This document shows, one piece after another, positions 56,773 to 64,000 of a stretch of 64,000 nt of DNA; position 1 is the first letter of the stretch, and every line of letters starts with the position of its first letter. Made by a program: the position numbers and the translations under genes. The DNA comes from Mesorhizobium sp. (GTDB lineage: Bacteria; Pseudomonadota; Alphaproteobacteria; Rhizobiales; Rhizobiaceae): positions 1 to 64,000 of the forward strand of contig SAQR01000028.1 in the NCBI GenBank assembly GCA_004020365.1, in the 5' to 3' direction. The notes under the pieces are model-generated. The model was given only the letters and a program-made list of their open reading frames with translations. It had not been told where the DNA came from and did not search any database.

Positions 56773-56806
56773 GCACCACCGGCCTCAGGGCCGGTGGTGC
56801 GTTTTT
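56773..56806 (+). terminator. strong Rho-independent terminator
   Basis: GCACCACCGGCC pairs with GGCCGGTGGTGC around a 4-nt loop, followed by GTTTTT. It lies 172 nt after the stop of the glycine-rich gene, so that message has a long 3' region, or a small RNA ends here. Confidence 0.88.
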
Positions 56807-56852
56807 GGGGCGCGCTCAACTGGCGCTAGCCGTAGCCGTTTCCGGCCGATCT

Positions 56853-57365
56853 TCATCCATGCGCATCGGCCAACGAAGCGGCAATCGCCACAATCGAGCG
56901 GAATAGCATGAGCGGGTCATCCCTAAGCGGAATGAAGCCACGCCGCTGCCAGAATGCGGCGGCCTCGGGATCGATGGCGTTGACCAGGAGCGCGCGGCCG
57001 CCGACGAGCTCCGCAGCCATTACGCAGCGCTGCAGGGCGTGCTTGACCAGACCGGTTCCGATGCCGCGGCCGGCCCAGCCGGCGTCGGTGGCCAGCTGGC
57101 CGAGCAGCAGGCAGGGCACGGGATCGGGAGGTTGGCCGGTGCGAATGGATCGAGGCACGATGTCAGGAATGACGGCTGTCGGCGCAAGGCCATAATAGCC
57201 GACAACACGGCCTGCCGCATGAACGACCAGCACGGCGGTGAAGCCCTTCTCTTGATTCGAAAGGGCTCGGGTCTTGAGCCAATGATCAAGCGTCGGCTTT
57301 CCACAACTGAACTCGGAAAAATCGTGGGCTGCGGTCAGCGGTTCGGGAGCGGAGAGAACGGTCAG
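56853..57365 (-). CDS. GNAT toxin of a TacT-like toxin-antitoxin pair
   Basis: About 170 residues. The N-terminus LSAPEPLTAAHDFSEFSCGK and TLDHWLKTRALSNQ, the acetyl-CoA loop LATDAGWAGRGIGTGLVKHA, and FWQRRGFIPL match GNAT toxins that acetylate aminoacyl-tRNA. No ATG or GTG precedes the domain. A CTG at 57365 overlaps the antitoxin stop (CTGA) and gives the normal length; a TTG at 57392 is the alternative. Either way translation depends on the upstream antitoxin gene. Confidence 0.82.
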   Translation of the reverse strand: MTVLSAPEPLTAAHDFSEFSCGKPTLDHWLKTRALSNQEKGFTAVLVVHAAGRVVGYYGLAPTAVIPDIVPRSIRTGQPPDPVPCLLLGQLATDAGWAGRGIGTGLVKHALQRCVMAAELVGGRALLVNAIDPEAAAFWQRRGFIPLRDDPLMLFRSIVAIAASLADAHG

Positions 57366-57661
57366 ATTTTCGCAACATAGCCTGGCTCCCAAGGTGCGGG
57401 ACGCTTCACCAGTTCGACCATTTCGGGCACGGGCGTCGCCGGCCCGGACAAGACCGCCATGAAATCGGCGAAACCTTCTGAGTTCATGCGGATCAGCCGG
57501 CTCTCCATCAGCACATCCTCGGCCGCGCGAACGGCTGCGTCGCGCATGAAATCCGTGCGCGAACGGCCGCGCAGGCCGGCCGCACGATCGATCATCGCGA
57601 TATCAGCCGCCGGCAGGCGCATCGATATCGGGTGTTCCTTGCGTTCAGCGTTGGTGGCCAT
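57362..57661 (-). CDS. DUF1778 antitoxin of the TacA type
   Basis: 99 residues. A ribbon-helix-helix DUF1778 protein: HPISMRLPAADIAMIDRAAG and RGRSRTDFMRDAAVRAAEDV (about 10-50), then a C-terminal toxin-binding segment. It binds DNA and represses its own operon with the toxin. The ATG at 57661 has GGAGATG ahead. The gene order antitoxin then GNAT toxin with overlapping ends is typical. Confidence 0.87.
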   Translation of the reverse strand: MATNAERKEHPISMRLPAADIAMIDRAAGLRGRSRTDFMRDAAVRAAEDVLMESRLIRMNSEGFADFMAVLSGPATPVPEMVELVKRPAPWEPGYVAKI

Positions 57662-57759
57662 GTGCATCTCCTGCCAGAGAGATAGCTGACCGTAGTGCAG
57701 ATTACAATACAAACGGCTTCCTGATTCGAGCGCGGCGGCTGGCCATGCCCTGAGCATCG

Positions 57760-58629
57760 CTATCTGACGCCCGCGCCTTTGCGAAAATCCGACGGCGACA
57801 TGCCGGCCAGCTTGCGGAACGACTTGTTGAAGGCGCTGAGCGAGCCGAAGCCGGAGTCCATGGCGACGCGCAGCACGTTGGCGTCCTGGTGCATCAGCAG
57901 AGCCTGGGCGTAGCTGAGCCGCAACAAATTGACATATTCGTTGAGCGTCATGCCGGTCGACTTTTTGAAAATGCTCATCGCGTATTTGGGATGGATGTCG
58001 GCCGCCGCCGCGATATCGACGCAGTCGATGTCATAGAGGAAATTCTCGGCGATGAAGTCGCACATGCGCCCGACATTGCGCAGCGATTGCTGATCGAAGG
58101 GGCTGCCCGCTTCCTGCTCGATCGGCGTTTCGGGTACCAGCCGATAAGGTTCGAAGCGCACCCGCTCCAGCCGCAGCAAGAGCTCGTTGACGGCGTGCTC
58201 GGCTTTGCCCGCATCGCCTGAGCGGACATAGCGGTTCCAGCGCTCGAAATTGTCGCTGTCGGACCGATCGGTGGCATTGGTCACCAATGTCGCGCCCGTC
58301 ATCAGCCGGTTGCGGACGTCCGCGGGCAGGTGCAGCCGAAAAAAATGCACCAGCGGCAGATGCGCGCCGGCATAGACGGCGTCGTCCGACGCATCGTCCA
58401 TCTGGTGCGGCAGGCCGCCCCAGAACAGGCCCATGTCGCCGGCCGAAAGCGAGATCTCGTGCTCAACCATACGGTAGTGCACGGCGCCGCGGACGATGAA
58501 ATTCACTTCGACCTGGGCATGCCAATGCGGCTTCAGCATCACCAGGGGCTGGGTGTGAAACATCTGCAACAGCAGCGGCAGACCCTCCACGCTGCTGGCG
58601 CCGGGCTGGTAGAACGGCCTTTCCGGCAT
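57760..58629 (-). CDS. AraC family transcriptional regulator
   Basis: 289 residues. An N-terminal cupin-type ligand domain (about 20-150, HWHAQVEVNFIVRGAVHYRM) and a C-terminal double helix-turn-helix (about 190-286: DIAAAADIHPKYAMSIFKKS, then VAMDSGFGSLSAFNKSFRKL). The start is ATG at 58629. It is divergent from the sugar ABC operon with 106 nt between, so it most likely activates that operon on binding its sugar. Confidence 0.92.
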   Translation of the reverse strand: MPERPFYQPGASSVEGLPLLLQMFHTQPLVMLKPHWHAQVEVNFIVRGAVHYRMVEHEISLSAGDMGLFWGGLPHQMDDASDDAVYAGAHLPLVHFFRLHLPADVRNRLMTGATLVTNATDRSDSDNFERWNRYVRSGDAGKAEHAVNELLLRLERVRFEPYRLVPETPIEQEAGSPFDQQSLRNVGRMCDFIAENFLYDIDCVDIAAAADIHPKYAMSIFKKSTGMTLNEYVNLLRLSYAQALLMHQDANVLRVAMDSGFGSLSAFNKSFRKLAGMSPSDFRKGAGVR

Positions 58630-58735
58630 CTTACTTTCCGCCCATTCTTTATTCCTTTTGTCGCGGACAAGCCTTCCCCAGCCCCTAGTCTAGCCATGCT
58701 CGCGAAGAGAGAGCAAATGAAATGGGAGGATTTCA

Positions 58736-60007
58736 ATGCGCATCACACTGACCTGCGCCGCGCTCGCGCTTGCCCTGGGCTCTGCCCCGGCCTTTGCGCA
58801 GTCCGGCGAAATCACGATCTGGAGCTGGAACGTCGCCGCTTCGTCGCTGAAGGCCACCATAGAAGGCTTCAACAAGCAGTTCCCCGACATCAAGGTCACG
58901 GTCCAGGATCTCGGCAACCAGCCGACCTACGACAAGTCGATCGCCGGCTGCGCCGCCGGCGGCGAGGGACTGCCTGACATCGTGACGATCGAGAACGGCG
59001 AAGCCGAGAACTACTGGAGCCAGTTCCCGGACTGCTTCGTCGACCTCCATACGCTCGGATATACCGCCGAAGACCAGGCAAAATTCCCCGATTTCAAGCG
59101 CACCGAGCTCGAGGTGGAAGACAAGGCCTATGCGATGCCGTGGGATTCTGGCCCGGTGGCGATGTACTATCGCCGCGATTTTTACGAGAAGGCCGGCGTC
59201 GATCCGTCTTCGATCAAGACCTGGGACGATTTCATTGCCGCCGGCAAGAAGATCCAGGCCGCCAATCCCGGTGTGACGATGACCAACGCCGATTTCAACG
59301 GCGACTCCGAATTCTTCCGCATGATCGCCAACGAGCAGGGCTGCGCCTATTTCGCCGCCGACGGGCAGTCGATCACCGTCAACCAGCCGGGCTGCGTGGC
59401 GTCGATGACCAAGATCAAGGAGATGAAGGACGCCGGCATCATCACCTCGGCCGACTGGGGCACCAAGATCACCAACAATACCGCCGACAAGGTCGCCAGC
59501 CAGCTGTATGGCGGCTGGTACGAGGGTACCATACGCACCGAGTCGCCCGACGGCAGCGGCAAATGGGGCGTCTATCTGATGCCGGGCCTCACTGCCGACG
59601 GCCCGCGCGCCGCCAATCTCGGCGGCTCCTCGCTCGCCATCACCTCGGTGTCCAACAACAAGGAGGCCGCCTACGCCTACCTGAAATACTCCCTCGCGAC
59701 CAACGAGGGCCAGATAGCGATGCTGAAGGGTTTTGGCCTGGTGCCGTCGCTGATCTCGGCGCTCGATGACCCCTATGTCTCCGAAGGCCAGCCCTATTGG
59801 GGCGGCCAGGCGGTGTGGAAGGACATTCTCGGCACCTTGCCAAAAGTCGTCCCCAGCCGCGGCACCCCGTTCCAGAGCGACGCGGAAATCATCGTCCGCG
59901 CGGTGCAGACCAAATATCTCGGCGGCGGCTATCCCGACGCCAAGGCGGCGCTCGACGATGCCGCAAGCCAGATCGCCTCGGCGACCGGCCTGCCGGTCGA
60001 AGAGTGA
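58736..60007 (+). CDS. ABC transporter sugar-binding protein
   Basis: 423 residues, a periplasmic family 1 solute-binding protein. Signal peptide 1-22 (AFA-QS). The mature N-terminus EITIWSWNVAASSLKATIEG, FNKQFPDIKVTVQDLG and the hinge MPWDSGPVAMYYRRDFYEK follow. Several Trp and Tyr residues line the pocket as in oligosaccharide binders. The ATG follows GGGAGGA. It is the first gene of the operon; a palindromic element separates it from the permease genes. Confidence 0.92.
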   Translation: MRITLTCAALALALGSAPAFAQSGEITIWSWNVAASSLKATIEGFNKQFPDIKVTVQDLGNQPTYDKSIAGCAAGGEGLPDIVTIENGEAENYWSQFPDCFVDLHTLGYTAEDQAKFPDFKRTELEVEDKAYAMPWDSGPVAMYYRRDFYEKAGVDPSSIKTWDDFIAAGKKIQAANPGVTMTNADFNGDSEFFRMIANEQGCAYFAADGQSITVNQPGCVASMTKIKEMKDAGIITSADWGTKITNNTADKVASQLYGGWYEGTIRTESPDGSGKWGVYLMPGLTADGPRAANLGGSSLAITSVSNNKEAAYAYLKYSLATNEGQIAMLKGFGLVPSLISALDDPYVSEGQPYWGGQAVWKDILGTLPKVVPSRGTPFQSDAEIIVRAVQTKYLGGGYPDAKAALDDAASQIASATGLPVEE

Positions 60008-60074
60008 AATGGATGCCTGGCCGGAGTCGAAGACGGATTTGAATTCGCCCTCACCTTGCCCATTCCGGGCGCTT

Positions 60075-60202
60075 GCGCTGCCCCTCACCCTTACCCTCTC
60101 CCCGTGAAAACGGGGAGAGGGGGGCGCCAGCGTTGCGGCCAAGCCCCTTCTCCCCGTCCCTATACGGGGAGAAGTGCCCGGCAGGGCGATGAGGGGCGGC
60201 GC
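60075..60202. repeat. dispersed palindromic element (family A) inside the ABC operon
   Basis: GCGCTGCCCCTCACC, hairpins CCCTCTCCCCG...CGGGGAGAGGG and CTTCTCCCCGT...ACGGGGAGAAG, then GTGCCCGGCAGGGCGATGAG. It lies between the binding-protein gene and the first permease gene, 68 nt after the stop. Confidence 0.88.
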
Positions 60203-60301
60203 TGATTTTCGACAAATTGGTCCTCACCAGAAGTTCATGATCCGCCGTTTGCAGCCGCATCATTAACCCCGCGTTCCAGCGCGAGACAGGAAGGAGAAAG
60301 A

Positions 60302-61162
60302 ATGCGCTATCAGAACGCCACGGCGTACCGCTTCCTCGCGCCCTATCTGCTGATCTTCTCGATCTTCTGGCTGTGGCCGATCATCAGCTCGTTCCTGATC
60401 TCCTTCCAGGCGACGCGCACCGTGCCGTGGCGGTTCGCGCCGACCTTCAACTGGGGCCGGCTGATCGGCGACCCGGCTTTCTTCAACGCCTTGAAGAACA
60501 CGCTGCTCATCCTGGTCATCCAGGTGCCGGTGATGATCACTTTGGCGATCGTCATGGCGGTGCTGCTCAATTCGCCGCTGCTCAAGGCCCGTGGCCTGTT
60601 CCGCTTCGCCTTCTTCGCCCCGGTCGTGGTCGGCGAAGTCGCCTATTCGGCGGTGTTCCGGCTGATGTTCAATCTCGACTACGGCATCATCAACAAGCTG
60701 CTGAACAGCATCGGCCTGCCGCGTATCGACTGGTTTTCCAACGTCACCCCGGCGATGGCGGTGATCATGATCGCGGTGACCTGGCGCTGGGCCGGCTACA
60801 ACGCCATCATCCTGCTCGCCGGCCTGCAGTCCATCCCCCAGGATGTCTATGAGGCGGCGACGCTGGACCGCGTCAGCAAGCTCAAGCAGTTCTTCTACAT
60901 CACCCTGCCGCTGCTCAAGCCGATCATCGTCTTCTGCGCCGTGCTGTCGATCATCGGCACCATGCAGCTGTTTACCGAACCGTTCCTGATCACCGAGCGC
61001 GGCGGGCCGGGCGGCGGCACCGAAACGCTCGGGCTGCTGCTTTACCGCCAGGGTTTCAGGTCGCTCAATTTCGGCTACGCCTCGGCCATTGCCTACACGA
61101 TGGCCGGGCTGGCGATCGCCATCTCGCTGGTGCAACTGTGGCTGACGAGGGAGCCGAAATGA
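60302..61162 (+). CDS. Sugar ABC transporter permease (MalF/LacF type)
   Basis: 286 residues with six membrane spans. The N-terminus is RFLAPYLLIFSIFWLWPIIS. The EAA coupling loop is YEAATLDRVSKLKQFFYITL (about 181-200). The ATG at 60302 follows AAGGAGAAAG. It couples to the next permease through an ATGA overlap and pairs with the MalK-type ATPase. Confidence 0.93.
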   Translation: MRYQNATAYRFLAPYLLIFSIFWLWPIISSFLISFQATRTVPWRFAPTFNWGRLIGDPAFFNALKNTLLILVIQVPVMITLAIVMAVLLNSPLLKARGLFRFAFFAPVVVGEVAYSAVFRLMFNLDYGIINKLLNSIGLPRIDWFSNVTPAMAVIMIAVTWRWAGYNAIILLAGLQSIPQDVYEAATLDRVSKLKQFFYITLPLLKPIIVFCAVLSIIGTMQLFTEPFLITERGGPGGGTETLGLLLYRQGFRSLNFGYASAIAYTMAGLAIAISLVQLWLTREPK

Positions 61163-62040
61163 GTTCACGTTCCGCTTCGAGCCGTTCCTCGTCCAGCCGG
61201 TCTTCATCCAGCCAGTCTTCATCCAGATTGGGACGCAGCATCGCGCTGCATCTTTTCCTGACGCCGCTGGCGCTGATCTGGCTGTTTCCGCTGTGGATGA
61301 TGGTGATCTTTTCGACCATGCCCGACAGGGGCATTTTCAGCCCCAGCATCGAGCTTTTGCCGCACGGCAGCTTCCTCGACAACGTCAGCAATCTGCAGCG
61401 CGACACCAATTTCATCGGCGCCATCGGCATCTCCGTCTCGGTGGCGGTGACCTATACGTTCCTGTCGGTGCTGCTCACCTCGATGGCCGGATGGGCGCTG
61501 GCGCGCTACCAGTTCTTCGGCAAGGGCGCCGTCGTCGCCATCATCTTCGGCACCATCACGCTTCCCTATGCTGTCGTGCTGATCCCGCAATTCATCATGG
61601 TGGCGCGCGACTTCAAGCTCGCCAACACCTGGGTCGCGCTGATCGTGCCGCCGCTGTTCAATTCGCTCGGCGTGCTGTTCATGCGGCAGAGCTTCTCGAT
61701 GATGCCGGGCGATCTGTTCGACGCCGCTCGGGTCGAGGGGGTCAAGGAATGGCGGATCTTCCTGTTCGTCGCACTGCCGCTGGCGCGGCCGATGCTGGCG
61801 GCGCTCGCCATCATCCTGTTCCTTGCCTCCTGGAACAATTATCTCTGGCCGCTGCTGATCAATTCCAAGCCCGGCGCGATGACGGCGCCGGTGGCGCTCG
61901 GCACGCTGATCGGCCTCACCAAAGTGTCTTGGGGCGGCATCATGGCGGGCGCCGTGATGCTCACCGTGCCGATGCTCGTCGTGTTCGTGCTCTTGCAGCG
62001 CCATTTCGTCGCCGGCATTGCCGCCGGCGCCATCAAATAG
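61159..62040 (+). CDS. Sugar ABC transporter permease (MalG/LacG type)
   Basis: 293 residues. Six spans after a Ser/Arg-rich N-terminal tail (2-27, built by a 15-bp tandem DNA repeat at 61197-61226). The EAA loop is [20 protein letters not shown]. The ATG at 61159 overlaps the previous stop; a start upstream at 61138 would lie inside the previous gene. The tail is unusual for the family. Confidence 0.92.
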   Translation: MSSRSASSRSSSSRSSSSQSSSRLGRSIALHLFLTPLALIWLFPLWMMVIFSTMPDRGIFSPSIELLPHGSFLDNVSNLQRDTNFIGAIGISVSVAVTYTFLSVLLTSMAGWALARYQFFGKGAVVAIIFGTITLPYAVVLIPQFIMVARDFKLANTWVALIVPPLFNSLGVLFMRQSFSMMPGDLFDAARVEGVKEWRIFLFVALPLARPMLAALAIILFLASWNNYLWPLLINSKPGAMTAPVALGTLIGLTKVSWGGIMAGAVMLTVPMLVVFVLLQRHFVAGIAAGAIK

Positions 62041-62047
62041 GATAAAC

Positions 62048-63133
<1,086 letters not shown>

Positions 63134-63263
63134 TGCAAGTCGCCCAAAAGCATGCCCTCGGGCGTGAACCGCGCAGCGGTTTGGCACAACGACATGCACA
63201 CCAGGACACGCAATTTTTCTTTCACCAACTCGCGACGCCGAGGCGACCCCAAGGAGATCTAAA

Positions 63264-64000
63264 ATGACGTTCGAACCGCAAAAAATCCGCTGGGGCATTC
63301 TCGGGCCCGGCACCATAGCCAAGGCCTTTGCCGGCGGCGTCGCCCATTCACGCACCGGCACATTGGTCGCCATTGGTGCGCGCAATCCCGGCAAATCAGG
63401 CCTTAATGAAAACTTCCCCGGCGCCCGCATCCTCGACGGCTACGAGGCTCTGCTCGCCGACCCGGACGTCGATGCGGTCTACATTTCGACGCCGCACCCC
63501 AGCCACGCCGAATGGGCGATCAGGGCGGCCGAGGCCGGAAAGCATGTGCTTTGCGAAAAGCCGATGGGGCTGACCGCCTTCGAGGCTGACGCGATGATCC
63601 ATGCGGCGCGCAAGGCCGGTACGTTCCTCGGCGAGGCCTTCATGTACCGGCTGCATCCGCAGACGGCAAAGCTGGTCGAGCTGATCAGGTCCGGCGCGAT
63701 CGGCGAGGTGCGCATGGTGAAGTCGAGCTTCGGCTTCGCCATGCCTGGCTTCATGCCGGAGCACCGGCTCTATGCCAACGATCTCGCCGGCGGCGGCATT
63801 CTCGACGTCGGCGGCTATCCCGTTTCGATGGCGCGGCTGATTGCCGGGGCAGCATCGGGAAAGCCTTTCGCCGAGCCGGACAAGGTCGCCGGTGCTGCGC
63901 ATCTCGGTCAGTCCGGCGTCGACGAATGGGCTTCGGCGCTGCTGCATTTTCCCGGCGGCATCGTCGCCGAAGTCTCCTGCGGCATCTCGCTCGCCCAGGA
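63264..64000 (+). CDS. Gfo/Idh/MocA family dehydrogenase (partial, cut by window end)
   Basis: 245 codons are visible with no stop before 64000. NAD(P)-binding loop WGILGPGTIAKAFAGG (about 10-25), then VYISTPHPSHAEWAIRAAEAGKHVLCEKPMG with the catalytic EKP motif, and YRLHPQTAKLVELI. The start ATG at 63264 follows AAGGAGA. It acts on a sugar or inositol, probably the substrate brought in by the upstream transporter; the gap of 130 nt suggests one operon. Confidence 0.9.
   Translation, partial: MTFEPQKIRWGILGPGTIAKAFAGGVAHSRTGTLVAIGARNPGKSGLNENFPGARILDGYEALLADPDVDAVYISTPHPSHAEWAIRAAEAGKHVLCEKPMGLTAFEADAMIHAARKAGTFLGEAFMYRLHPQTAKLVELIRSGAIGEVRMVKSSFGFAMPGFMPEHRLYANDLAGGGILDVGGYPVSMARLIAGAASGKPFAEPDKVAGAAHLGQSGVDEWASALLHFPGGIVAEVSCGISLAQ

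Noticed and set aside
58733-60142. 469-codon frame antisense to the sugar-binding protein gene
   Set aside because: The + strand product has a signal peptide, family motifs and a good ribosome-binding site; the antisense frame has none.
22741-60202. CRISPR array as an explanation of the recurring repeats
   Set aside because: Copies are kilobases apart, palindromic and not regularly spaced, and no cas genes are present.

Overview
The window is a GC-rich alphaproteobacterial chromosome segment that looks like core genome of a Rhizobiales member, most likely Mesorhizobium or a close relative. The signs are the gene families (DUF2794, invasion-associated locus B, ImuA/ImuB/DnaE2, rhizobial DUF1223 and DUF1737 proteins), the GAAC-N7-GAAC type SOS box, and three families of short dispersed palindromes typical of rhizobial intergenic regions. 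I saw no insertion sequence, prophage, plasmid origin or CRISPR array.

Layout. 0-12 kb: ccmA (cytochrome c maturation), acnA (TCA cycle), a bacterial ceramidase-like membrane protein, a DUF1223 thioredoxin-fold protein, a structured minus-strand RNA that I read as a probable 6S RNA, DUF2794, a GNAT enzyme, a Bax-inhibitor-1 family protein, and a YbbA/YbbP-type ABC exporter divergent from its usual partner, the TesA-like esterase. 12-21 kb: thpR, a low-molecular-weight phosphatase, phhB, rlmN with two translationally coupled membrane proteins, a LysE exporter, argG, a small secreted protein with an internal duplication, and RidA. 20-31 kb: leuB, a cold-shock/DUF805 fusion, a DEAD-box helicase, asd with a structured leader, an ACT protein, a bestrophin-like channel, and the ffh-chorismate mutase-rpsP cluster. 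31-46 kb: a CPBP protease, cell-envelope and secreted proteins, two FAD oxidoreductases, a lytic transglycosylase, leuD, a DUF4173-response regulator-histidine kinase operon, and a CitE-like lyase. 46.5-52.3 kb: the SOS-controlled mutagenesis cassette imuA-imuB-dnaE2. 52-58 kb: Trm112, a LON-domain protein, a CnoX-like thioredoxin, a prolyl-tRNA editing protein, tRNA-Gly(GCC), a glycine-rich secreted protein, and a TacA/TacT-like toxin-antitoxin pair. 57.8-64 kb: an AraC regulator divergent from a complete carbohydrate ABC transporter operon ending in a Gfo/Idh/MocA dehydrogenase cut by the window edge.

How genes work together. leuB and leuD (leucine), asd (lysine/threonine/methionine), argG (arginine) and a chorismate mutase make this stretch rich in amino-acid biosynthesis. 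ImuA, ImuB and DnaE2 form one damage-inducible translesion unit. The last six genes look like one sugar uptake and catabolism locus, with a palindromic element placed between the binding-protein gene and the first permease gene, as in enteric mal operons.

Less ordinary items are the 6S-like RNA at 5683-5880, the asd leader hairpins, the long imuA/imuB overlap, the convergent coding overlap of thpR with the phosphatase gene, the duplicated-motif secreted protein at 19544, the cold-shock/DUF805 fusion, and the repeat families themselves. All assignments come from reading the sequence; no database search was run.
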